Positions 1-5,283 of a stretch of DNA of 5,298 nt are shown piece by piece (position 1 is the first letter of the stretch; every line of letters starts with the position of its first letter). The notes beneath the pieces are model-generated. The model searched no databases. It was not told where the DNA came from and saw nothing but the letters and a program-made list of their open reading frames with translations. The translations under genes were made by a program, and so were the position numbers. Source of the DNA: Pseudomonadota bacterium (lineage in GTDB: Bacteria; Pseudomonadota; Alphaproteobacteria; RF32; CAG-239); contig JAJWCP010000016.1 in NCBI GenBank assembly GCA_021617435.1, positions 1 through 5,298 of the forward strand, read 5' to 3'.

Positions 1-55
1 ACGCCGGGGACTCCGCCATCGCGCACCAACAGGTTGGATCCGCCGCCGATAATGC
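1..55. repeat. 55-bp exact direct repeat, copy 1 (murB fragment at window edge)
   Basis: These bases are identical, in the same orientation, to 1109-1163 inside murB. Identity stops sharply at 56 (a here, t at 1164). The left boundary cannot be seen because it is the window edge. The copy replaces the expected continuation of ftsQ and is out of frame with murB. An odd-numbered exact match flush with the sequence end is typical of overlaps left by k-mer-based assembly (55 is a common k), but a true duplication junction cannot be excluded. Confidence 0.95.
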
Positions 56-432
56 AGAGTTTGTATATTGTTTTGCAGGCTGTTTAAGTCAACTTCCAGT
101 ATGCTGTTGCCGCGGTTTAAGCCGATAGCCTGTTGCAAATCATTAAAGTCTGTTTTAGCGCGCCCTTTAATTAAAATATCATCAATAGCCCAACCATGAT
201 TAACCGAGTTCTTAAAAAATATACTCATGATGTTATCAAATTTTTTATTGATTAAATCATCGCGAATGGTAATAATTCCACAAGCTGCTGCAAAAATCGC
301 GCCCAAAAAAAGTATGTTACCCAAAAAACGATACGGGCTTTCATACGGAAGCGATACGCGGTTTTTGTTCTGAGGCGCTTTTTTGCTTTCTGGTGCAAAA
401 ATATGTTTAATCCATTCTTTAGAAAGCTTCAT
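1..432 (-). CDS. ftsQ: Cell division protein FtsQ, N-terminal part, truncated at the window edge with a chimeric tail
   Basis: FtsQ is a bitopic inner-membrane divisome protein that recruits and regulates FtsB/FtsL and FtsW/FtsI at the septum. The frame opens with ATG at 432, 3 nt after the murB stop, and stays open to position 1 (144 codons, no stop). Visible in order: a basic cytoplasmic tail (residues 1-35), one membrane segment (about 36-56, rich in F, L, I and A), then a periplasmic POTRA-like start with AIDDILIKGRAKT (82-94) and the pattern G-N-S-I-L-E-V-D-L (108-116) followed by LQNNIQTL. Family members usually continue with P-W-V at that point; here residues 127-144 are instead encoded by the 55-bp copy of murB in another frame and should not be read as FtsQ. 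About the C-terminal half of the usual length is missing. No strong Shine-Dalgarno is seen, so translational coupling to murB is likely. Identification rests on the domain pattern plus position after murB. Confidence 0.82.
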   Translation of the reverse strand, partial: MKLSKEWIKHIFAPESKKAPQNKNRVSLPYESPYRFLGNILFLGAIFAAACGIITIRDDLINKKFDNIMSIFFKNSVNHGWAIDDILIKGRAKTDFNDLQQAIGLNRGNSILEVDLNSLQNNIQTLHYRRRIQPVGARWRSPRR

Positions 433-435
433 TGT

Positions 436-1356
436 TTATTTGCCGATTCCCATTTTTTTTACTTCCCATTCTAAGGTGATGGAAGTTTTTTGCTTAACTT
501 TTTCAACAATCATATTGCCCAGGTTTTCAATATCAGCCGCCGAGGCTTTGCCGGTATTGATTAAAAAGTTGCAATGTTTTTCTGAAACTTTGGCGCCGCC
601 GACCTGCAAATCGGCGCAGCCTGATTTTTTAATCAGCTCCCAAGCGCGCAATCCCTCCGGATTTTTAAATGTTGAACCGGCAGTTTTTTCATTATAAGGC
701 TGATGCAAAAGGCGGTATTCTCGCTGTTCGCTCAAGGTTTTACTTATTTGCTCGGCAGTGCTTTTTTCGGTTTTAAGTGTAATTGAGATAATAATCCAGT
801 CATCAGGAAACAGGCTGTTACGGTATGATAATTTTAAATCAGCCGGATAAACGGTTTTTACTTCGCCGGTATCATCTATAATATCGGCTGAAATCAAAAC
901 GTCGCTGATACATCTTCCGAAGCAACTGGCGTTGGTTTTGATTGAGCCGCCGATGCGACCGGGGATAGAGCATAAAAACTCAAGTCCGCCGATGTTATTG
1001 GCTAAAAAATGTTTTTTTAAATCAGCATTGCTTAAACCGGCAAAGCAGGTTATGGTGTTGTCGTTGATTTTAACTTGCTTGAAATATGGGCTGTCAAGTT
1101 TAATAACCACGCCGGGGACTCCGCCATCGCGCACCAACAGGTTGGATCCGCCGCCGATAATGCTTAACGGCAGGTTGTGCGGACGATTAATTAAAAAATG
1201 GCGTAAATCATCAATATCAGCCGGTATATACATAACCTCAGCCGGACCGCCGACACCGAACCATGTGTGTTTTGACAGAGGCACATGCTTCAAATATTTT
1301 CCGCGTACTTCCGGTAAAATATCGGTAATTGATTTATGAAATAAGCCTTCAAACAT
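436..1356 (-). CDS. murB: UDP-N-acetylenolpyruvoylglucosamine reductase (MurB)
   Basis: This cytoplasmic FAD enzyme uses NADPH to reduce UDP-GlcNAc-enolpyruvate to UDP-MurNAc, the second committed step of peptidoglycan precursor synthesis. The 306-residue protein shows the FAD-binding stretch FGVGGPAEV (33-41) and GGGSNLLVRDGGVPGV (68-83), then IPGRIGG (131-137) with N142-A143. Catalytic residues visible by family alignment are R179 in SYRNS, S228 in AGSTFKNP (proton donor to the enol) and E298 in WEVKKMG. The length and the lack of the extra tyrosine loop point to type II MurB. The segment 131-150 is somewhat off consensus (IPGTIGGA..MNAGAYG is usual), but no catalytic residue is lost. The ATG start is supported by AAGGA 7 nt upstream (1364-1368). 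It lies 17 nt after ftsW and 3 nt before ftsQ; the usual murG and murC before it and ddl after it are absent. Confidence 0.97.
   Translation of the reverse strand: MFEGLFHKSITDILPEVRGKYLKHVPLSKHTWFGVGGPAEVMYIPADIDDLRHFLINRPHNLPLSIIGGGSNLLVRDGGVPGVVIKLDSPYFKQVKINDNTITCFAGLSNADLKKHFLANNIGGLEFLCSIPGRIGGSIKTNASCFGRCISDVLISADIIDDTGEVKTVYPADLKLSYRNSLFPDDWIIISITLKTEKSTAEQISKTLSEQREYRLLHQPYNEKTAGSTFKNPEGLRAWELIKKSGCADLQVGGAKVSEKHCNFLINTGKASAADIENLGNMIVEKVKQKTSITLEWEVKKMGIGK
1109..1163. repeat. 55-bp exact direct repeat, copy 2 (inside murB)
   Basis: This is the native copy of the repeat at 1-55. It encodes MurB residues 65-83, the conserved FAD-binding loop with GGGSNLLVRDGGVPG, and the surrounding murB frame is intact, so this copy is the original. 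The distance between copies is 1108 bp and spans the rest of murB plus the ftsQ fragment. Confidence 0.95.
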
Positions 1357-1373
1357 TGTAAATTCCTTTATTG

Positions 1374-2507
1374 TTAAAACGGTCCGTCTTTATCTTCTGC
1401 CGATGAGTTGCGGCGAGTTATGGCAAGCAACATGCCGATGCCGATTGCTGAGGCAAACAACGACGAGCCGCCGTATGAAATAAACGGCAAAGTCATACCT
1501 TTGGTCGGCATAAGATGCAAAGTGGAAGCCATATTGATAATTCCCTGCAAGCCGAATGAAGCGGCAAGTCCGGCGGAAGCATATACGATAAATAAGTTAT
1601 TATCTTTTAATGAAAGCAACAACGAGCGAATAACGATAACGGCAAAAATCGCCACGATAATAAGGCATAGCCAAACGCCGAACTCTTCGCCGGCAACGGC
1701 AAAAATAAAATCGGTGTGGGCATCGGGCAGGTTTAATTTTACCACACCTTCTCCGGGGCCTCTGCCTAATAAATTTCCGCTTGAAAAGGCGTCTAATGAT
1801 TTTTTTACCTGATATCCCAAATCATTGCCGGAGGCTAAAAACTGTTGCACGCGGCTATGAACATGGTCAAAAGTAAAATATGCGCCGACCGCGCCCGCAA
1901 CGGCAAGTAATCCTAAAATTGCCACCAACAATAACGGCAACCCCGCCAAAAAGAGCTGAAATCCCCAAATAAACGAAACGACAATCGTCATTCCGACATC
2001 AGGCTGCATTAAAAGCATGCCGGCGGTAAGGGCAAATAATCCGGCTGATAAAATTCCTCCCGGAAATTCCTCAAATTTTTTACTGCCGTCTAAAAGCCAC
2101 GCCGATACCACCACAAAGGTCGGCTTAATAAATTCTGAAGGTTGCAATGAAAAACCTAAAATTCTAATCCAACGAGAGGCTCCTTTGGTTTCATAACCCA
2201 TAAACAGAGTAAGTGCCATCAGACATAAAGTCAAAACATAGCCGATAATGGCAATGCGGCGGATAGTTTTAAGGCGTTGCATGGACAAAGCCACAATGAT
2301 AAATAATGAAACAAAAATAAAAACCATTTGCCTTTTAATAAAGTGATAATCGGCATAACCGATCCGTCTTGCCACTGACGGGCTTGCCGAAAATACCAAA
2401 AATGCGCCGATGAAAATTAAAATCAACACTAAGCTTAAAGTTATTTTATCAACTGTCCACCACCAGTTGGCTATGCGGCTTTTGCTTAATCGGGAAATGG
2501 CAAACAT
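1374..2507 (-). CDS. ftsW: Septal peptidoglycan glycosyltransferase FtsW (SEDS family)
   Basis: FtsW is the polytopic inner-membrane polymerase that, with FtsI, builds glycan strands from lipid II at the division site. The 377-residue protein carries the full SEDS signature: KGASRWIRI (108-116), LQPSEFIKP (121-129), QPDVG (168-172), LPDAHTDFIFAVAGEEFG (260-277) with the presumed catalytic D266, and PTKGMTLPFISYGGSS (334-349). About ten hydrophobic segments are visible, with a large periplasmic loop around residues 215-265. FtsW is preferred over its paralogue RodA because of the LPDAHTDF motif and the position between mraY and murB. The N-terminal WWWTVD (15-20) is typical of alphaproteobacterial FtsW. 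The ATG start has a strong GGAGGAAT (2515-2522) 7 nt upstream. It begins 17 nt after the mraY stop, with no murD between them, and ends 17 nt before murB, with no murG or murC. Confidence 0.96.
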   Translation of the reverse strand: MFAISRLSKSRIANWWWTVDKITLSLVLILIFIGAFLVFSASPSVARRIGYADYHFIKRQMVFIFVSLFIIVALSMQRLKTIRRIAIIGYVLTLCLMALTLFMGYETKGASRWIRILGFSLQPSEFIKPTFVVVSAWLLDGSKKFEEFPGGILSAGLFALTAGMLLMQPDVGMTIVVSFIWGFQLFLAGLPLLLVAILGLLAVAGAVGAYFTFDHVHSRVQQFLASGNDLGYQVKKSLDAFSSGNLLGRGPGEGVVKLNLPDAHTDFIFAVAGEEFGVWLCLIIVAIFAVIVIRSLLLSLKDNNLFIVYASAGLAASFGLQGIINMASTLHLMPTKGMTLPFISYGGSSLFASAIGIGMLLAITRRNSSAEDKDGPF

Positions 2508-2524
2508 AGTTTTTATTCCTCCGC

Positions 2525-3577
2525 CTAAAATTTAATTAACGCGCATAAACCGATTAATGCGAGGACCAATCCCACGAGCCAAAAACGGAACACAACAGTG
2601 GTTTCCTTCCAGCCGAGTTGTTCAAAATGATGATGAATCGGAGCCATGCGGAAAAAGCGTTTGCCGGTTTTTTTATACCAGAAAATCTGAATCATCACCG
2701 AAACGGTTTCAAGCACAAATACTCCGCCGACAATCGCAAGCAAAATCTCTTGCTTCACAATAACGGCAACTGTGCCGAGCAGGGCGCCTAACGCCAAGGA
2801 GCCGGTATCGCCCATAAATACTTTAGCTTTGGGGGCATTAAACCACAAAAAACCTAAGCAGGAACCGACAATCGCGGCGCATACCACCGTTATTTCGGCG
2901 CTACGCGGAATATAAGTCATAGATACGGCATTGGCAATCGGTGTGCCGACGATATAGGCAACGACCGCAAAAAATGAAAAAGCCAAAATCAGCAGACCGG
3001 AGGCGAGTCCGTCAAGACCGTCGCTTAAATTAACTCCGTTGGAAGCGCCTGAAATTACAATAACCGCAAACGGAATGTACAGCCATGAAATGTTAAACAC
3101 CGCCTTAAAATACGGAACCGATAAAATATGATCGCTGGCATTAGGAGTCGCCGCGGTAATAATGGTAACAGCAATAACAGCGGTCATAAACTGAAAAAAC
3201 AATTTTGCCTTAGCAGTTAATGCGTTCGGAGTCTCTTTGCTGACTTTAATGTAGTCGTCAACAAAGCCGGTAGCGCCGTAAATAATCAAAACCAGTAAGC
3301 TGACCCATACAAAATGATAATGAACATTAGCAAAGCATAATATTGAAATTACGGCGCTACCTAAAATCAGCAAACCGCCCATGGTCGGAGTGCCTTGCTT
3401 GGTTGTCAAATGGCTTAGCGGTCCGTCAGTGCGGATAGGCTGTCCGTGGTGTTGCTTGTGATGTAAAAAACTTATCAGCGGCGAGCCGAATATAAGCGCT
3501 AAAAGTAATGATAACGTAAAAGCAAAACCGGCTCTTAACAAAACGGAAGCATCTATATTAAGCCATGATAACAACAT
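2525..3577 (-). CDS. mraY: Phospho-N-acetylmuramoyl-pentapeptide transferase (MraY)
   Basis: MraY transfers phospho-MurNAc-pentapeptide from UDP to undecaprenyl phosphate in the inner membrane, producing lipid I. From the chosen start the protein is 350 residues, the usual family length is near 360. Seen: PTMGGLL (64-70), the Mg-binding pair D107-D108 in GFVDDYIKV, the nucleotide-site motif NLSDGLDGLA (183-192), FMGDTGS (254-260) with D257, and the C-terminal HHHFE (315-319). About ten membrane segments alternate with these cytoplasmic loops. The frame extends to a TTG at 3622, but the ATG at 3577 has a good AAAGGGAT Shine-Dalgarno and gives the conserved hydrophobic N-terminus, so it is preferred. 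It is the first gene of the minus-strand operon and is divergent from folA; normally murE and murF precede it. The surrounding stretch GQPIRTDGPLSHL is alphaproteobacterial in style. Confidence 0.97.
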   Translation of the reverse strand: MLLSWLNIDASVLLRAGFAFTLSLLLALIFGSPLISFLHHKQHHGQPIRTDGPLSHLTTKQGTPTMGGLLILGSAVISILCFANVHYHFVWVSLLVLIIYGATGFVDDYIKVSKETPNALTAKAKLFFQFMTAVIAVTIITAATPNASDHILSVPYFKAVFNISWLYIPFAVIVISGASNGVNLSDGLDGLASGLLILAFSFFAVVAYIVGTPIANAVSMTYIPRSAEITVVCAAIVGSCLGFLWFNAPKAKVFMGDTGSLALGALLGTVAVIVKQEILLAIVGGVFVLETVSVMIQIFWYKKTGKRFFRMAPIHHHFEQLGWKETTVVFRFWLVGLVLALIGLCALIKF

Positions 3578-3584
3578 TGTATTA

Positions 3585-3592
3585 ATCCCTTT
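3585..3592 (-). promoter_or_regulatory. Shine-Dalgarno that fixes the mraY start
   Basis: On the minus strand AAAGGGAT lies 7 nt before the ATG at 3577. No comparable site precedes the in-frame TTG at 3622, which would add 15 residues (beginning M-R-V-W-Y-Y-K) that do not resemble an MraY N-terminus. Confidence 0.7.
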
Positions 3593-3604
3593 AAAAATAA
3601 ATTT

Positions 3605-3634
3605 ATAATACCATACTCGCAATATCTAAAATAA
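3605..3634 (-). promoter_or_regulatory. Candidate promoter for the mraY-ftsW-murB-ftsQ operon
   Basis: A promoter must lie between 3578 and 3731, because mraY is the first gene on this strand and its upstream neighbour diverges. The best -10 on the minus strand is TATTAT (3610 down to 3605), five of six to TATAAT. It would start transcription near 3598, leaving about 20 nt of leader that contains the Shine-Dalgarno. The -35 is poor (TTATTT, 3634 down to 3629, 18-nt spacer). An alternative is TTGCGA (3623 down to 3618) with TATTTT 17 nt downstream, but it would start transcription too close to the Shine-Dalgarno. Confidence 0.3.
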
Positions 3635-3682
3635 GTCTTAATGGCGGCAGATTTTTTGATGTATATAACAACTTAAAAATGT

Positions 3683-3710
3683 TTGTGTTTTCGTAAAGCT
3701 TCTGTATGAT
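3683..3710 (+). promoter_or_regulatory. Candidate promoter for the folA-thyA operon
   Basis: TTGTGT (3683-3688) and TATGAT (3705-3710) are separated by 16 nt. The -10 matches the consensus at five of six positions, while the -35 is weaker, matching TTG only at its first half. Transcription would start near 3717, giving a leader of about 15 nt that carries the AAAGGAG ribosome site (3718-3724). The very short leader leaves no room for a riboswitch. Confidence 0.45.
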
Positions 3711-3731
3711 TTTCACCAAAGGAGAAATATA

Positions 3732-4313
3732 ATGACAAAAGTTGCCGTGTGGTGCCGACATGAGGGAGATAACGTAATCGGAATCGGTCCGCATATTCCG
3801 TGGCGGGTTTCATCTGATTTTAAGCGCTTTCGCCGTATTACCGAAGGACAAAATTTGATAGCCGGTGAAAAAACGTATGAAAGTTTTCCCAATCGCACGC
3901 TGCCTAATCGCAAAATTTATGTTTTAACTTTTAATCCCAAATATGAAGTTTCGGATTGCGCAAATCATTTTGCGGTTACTGATATAAAAATATTCAAAGA
4001 TTTTGAGGGTGATTTATATATTGCCGGCGGCGCTTCTGTTTATAAATTGTTTATGACCGGAGAGGGGTGGCTCAAGCCTGATGTGATAGTGGATTGTGCT
4101 TATCGGGGAGAGTTAAATCCTGAACTTAAAGGTGAAAAGATTAACATAACGCCTTGTGTTGACGAGATGAATAAAAAATATCATTGTGTATCCGCGCCGC
4201 ATGAACTTGATAATATTGTCACCACGGTTTGGGTTAAAAAAGGCGATTTTGTTGATCAATCGGTAGTCAAACGTATTTTAAAAGTAATTGAAGAAGACGG
4301 AGAAAACAAATGA
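3732..4313 (+). CDS. folA: Divergent dihydrofolate reductase
   Basis: DHFR reduces dihydrofolate to tetrahydrofolate in the cytoplasm, restoring the cofactor consumed by ThyA. The 193-residue protein keeps the folate side of the fold: VIG (15-17), IPW (22-24), the acid D29 (equivalent to E. coli D27), F33, T37, and LPNRK with R60 (equivalent to R57, which holds the folate carboxylate). The nucleotide fold is also visible as KTYES (47-51) and AGGASVY (98-104). The cofactor side is unusual: the Arg of the usual G-R-x-T is E46 (GEKT), and the Thr near E. coli position 113 appears to be V or D (VIVD, 118-121). It is longer than the usual ~160 residues because of a charged C-terminal tail after about residue 171. 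The start has AAAGGAG with 7-nt spacing. Its stop overlaps the thyA start (ATGA). Identification as DHFR is secure from motifs and partner; whether it is fully active or uses NADPH is not shown. Pseudogene decay is unlikely because the frame is intact. Confidence 0.88.
   Translation: MTKVAVWCRHEGDNVIGIGPHIPWRVSSDFKRFRRITEGQNLIAGEKTYESFPNRTLPNRKIYVLTFNPKYEVSDCANHFAVTDIKIFKDFEGDLYIAGGASVYKLFMTGEGWLKPDVIVDCAYRGELNPELKGEKINITPCVDEMNKKYHCVSAPHELDNIVTTVWVKKGDFVDQSVVKRILKVIEEDGENK
4299..4313 (+). promoter_or_regulatory. thyA ribosome site within folA and 4-nt ATGA overlap
   Basis: GGAG (4299-4302) lies 7 nt before the thyA ATG at 4310 and sits inside the last codons of folA. The folA TGA (4311-4313) overlaps that ATG as ATGA. 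This arrangement favours reinitiation and coupled translation of the two enzymes. The extra C-terminal codons of folA carry the ribosome site. Confidence 0.8.
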
Positions 4314-5095
4314 AGCAATATCTGGACTTGTTGCAAGATATTATGGATAACGGCGTGGATAAAATTGACCGTACCGGTGTGGGCACGCGCTCGGTTTTCG
4401 GGCGGCAGATGCGCTTTGATTTAAGCAAAGGGTTTCCGCTTGTAACTACCAAAAAAGTTCATCTTAAAAGCATTATTTATGAACTTTTATGGTTTATCAA
4501 AGGCGATACCAATGTTAAATATCTGCAAGATAACGGAGTGAGAATTTGGAATGAATGGGCTGATGAAAACGGTAATTTAGGACCGGTTTACGGTTCGCAA
4601 TGGCGCAACTGGAACGGCGATGGAATTGACCAGCTGGCTGATGTTATTGAGCGTATTAAGCATAATCCCAATGACCGGCGTATGATTGTTACGGCATGGA
4701 ATCCCTCCAAAATCGGACAAATGAAATTGCCTCCGTGCCATATGATGTTTCAGTTTTATGTGGCGAACGGAAAGCTCTCCTGTATGCTTTATCAGCGTTC
4801 ATGCGATATGTTTTTGGGAGTGCCGTTCAATATAGCCTCGTATGCTTTGCTTACGATGATGATTGCTCAGATTTGCGACCTGAAAGCAGGTGAGTTTATT
4901 CATACCCTTGGCGACACGCATATTTATCATAATCATTTTGAACAGGTTAAAGAGCAACTTTCCCGCACGCCGTTGCCGTTGCCGACCATGAAAATCAATC
5001 CGCTGATTAAAGATATTAATGACTTTAAATACGACGATTTTGAACTTGTCGGCTATGAAAGTTATGGTGTTTTAAAAGGTAAAGTCGCGGTTTAA
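4310..5095 (+). CDS. thyA: Thymidylate synthase (ThyA)
   Basis: ThyA methylates dUMP to dTMP with 5,10-methylene-tetrahydrofolate as both carbon donor and reductant, releasing dihydrofolate for the DHFR encoded just upstream. The 261-residue protein is nearly the same length as E. coli ThyA (264), without the insertions seen in some Gram-positive enzymes. Visible: RTGVGT (21-26) with phosphate-binding R21, E58 in YELLWFIKGDTN, the R123-R124 pair that reaches across the dimer, catalytic C143 in LPPCHMMFQF, QRSCDMFLGVPFN (161-173 then N174) with D166 and N174 recognising dUMP, and H204/Y206 in GDTHIYHNH. The C-terminus ends K-V-A-V, matching the family's closing residues (usually P-V-A-I or -V). 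All key catalytic residues are present, so it should be active. It is the last gene of the folA-thyA operon and is followed by a hairpin 21 nt after the stop. Confidence 0.98.
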   Translation: MKQYLDLLQDIMDNGVDKIDRTGVGTRSVFGRQMRFDLSKGFPLVTTKKVHLKSIIYELLWFIKGDTNVKYLQDNGVRIWNEWADENGNLGPVYGSQWRNWNGDGIDQLADVIERIKHNPNDRRMIVTAWNPSKIGQMKLPPCHMMFQFYVANGKLSCMLYQRSCDMFLGVPFNIASYALLTMMIAQICDLKAGEFIHTLGDTHIYHNHFEQVKEQLSRTPLPLPTMKINPLIKDINDFKYDDFELVGYESYGVLKGKVAV

Positions 5096-5099
5096 TTAA

Positions 5100-5158
5100 A
5101 GCTTTTAAAGCGCTGACAGCCTCGTATATGAAATACGGGGCTGTTTTACTTAAAAGCT
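5100..5158 (+). terminator. Hairpin downstream of thyA, likely terminator
   Basis: A 12-bp inverted repeat, ACAGCCTCGTAT (5116-5127) and ATACGGGGCTGT (5133-5144), encloses a 5-nt loop; the only non-Watson-Crick pair is one G-T wobble. It is followed by TTTACTT, a weak T-tract. A second, outer inverted repeat AGCTTTTAA (5100-5108) / TTAAAAGCT (5150-5158) brackets it and could extend the stem or compete with the T-tract. Its position directly after thyA fits a transcription end or an RNA-stabilising 3' structure. Confidence 0.7.
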
Positions 5159-5180
5159 CTGAACAAAGCTCAAAAAAAAC

Positions 5181-5208
5181 TTGCAATTTGCGCTTAATAT
5201 GTTAATAA
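5181..5208 (+). promoter_or_regulatory. Weak candidate promoter between the two terminal hairpins
   Basis: TTGCAA (5181-5186), preceded by an A-run, has TAATAA (5203-5208) 16 nt downstream. The -35 is fair and the -10 poor (three of six). If real it would start a short RNA ending at the hairpin near 5283. It may equally be chance in AT-rich DNA. Confidence 0.22.
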
Positions 5209-5235
5209 AACAGGCAGAATTAATTTCTAAAACTG

Positions 5236-5283
5236 AAAAGCCGGCAGATAAGGCGCTAAAACGTCTGATTTGCGGCTTTTTTT
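5236..5283 (+). terminator. Rho-independent terminator with a 7-T tail
   Basis: AAAAGCCG (5236-5243) pairs with CGGCTTTT (5273-5280), and inside it CAGAT (5245-5249) pairs with GTCTG (5263-5267, including one G-T pair) across a small internal loop. The stem is followed by a run of T through 5283 (seven counted from 5277). It could be a backup terminator for folA-thyA, the end of a short RNA, or a bidirectional terminator for a convergent gene to the right, since AAAAAAA precedes the stem on the other strand. Confidence 0.65.

Noticed and set aside
1..55. A second murB gene or murB pseudogene at the left edge
   Set aside because: Only 55 bases match and they join directly to ftsQ out of frame; no further murB sequence is present. 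It is better described as a junction repeat.
383..697. Open frame of 104 codons on the plus strand over murB/ftsQ
   Set aside because: It is antisense to two well-recognised genes, shows no known motif, and spans their junction.
932..1339. Open frame of 135 codons on the plus strand inside murB
   Set aside because: It is a mirror frame of murB with proline-rich, motif-free translation; the conserved MurB motifs lie on the other strand.
1408..1812. Open frame of 134 codons on the plus strand inside ftsW
   Set aside because: It is antisense to the SEDS catalytic region, and its composition follows from the FtsW codons.
3578..3622. Longer MraY start at the TTG at 3622
   Set aside because: It would add 15 non-conserved residues, has no clear ribosome site, and uses a rarer start codon, whereas the ATG at 3577 has a well-placed AAAGGGAT.
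3717..3731. Folate or other riboswitch ahead of folA
   Set aside because: The predicted leader is only about 15 nt, too short for any known riboswitch aptamer.
3603..3913. Two minus-strand frames (63 and 66 codons) across the divergent region and the folA start
   Set aside because: They overlap the folA promoter and coding start, have no ribosome sites or recognisable domains, and would conflict with a clear divergent promoter layout.
4267..4452. Minus-strand 61-codon frame over the folA-thyA junction
   Set aside because: It is antisense to the start of thyA, and no domain or ribosome site is visible.
4696..4893. Plus-strand 65-codon frame inside thyA
   Set aside because: It is a shifted frame over the catalytic core of thyA, whose own frame carries all the active-site residues.
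3732..5095. folA-thyA as a recently acquired mobile or phage segment
   Set aside because: Base composition and codon style look like those of the neighbouring dcw genes by eye, and no integrase, repeat or attachment site flanks the pair. The similarity to the phage T4 frd-td order is kept only as a question.
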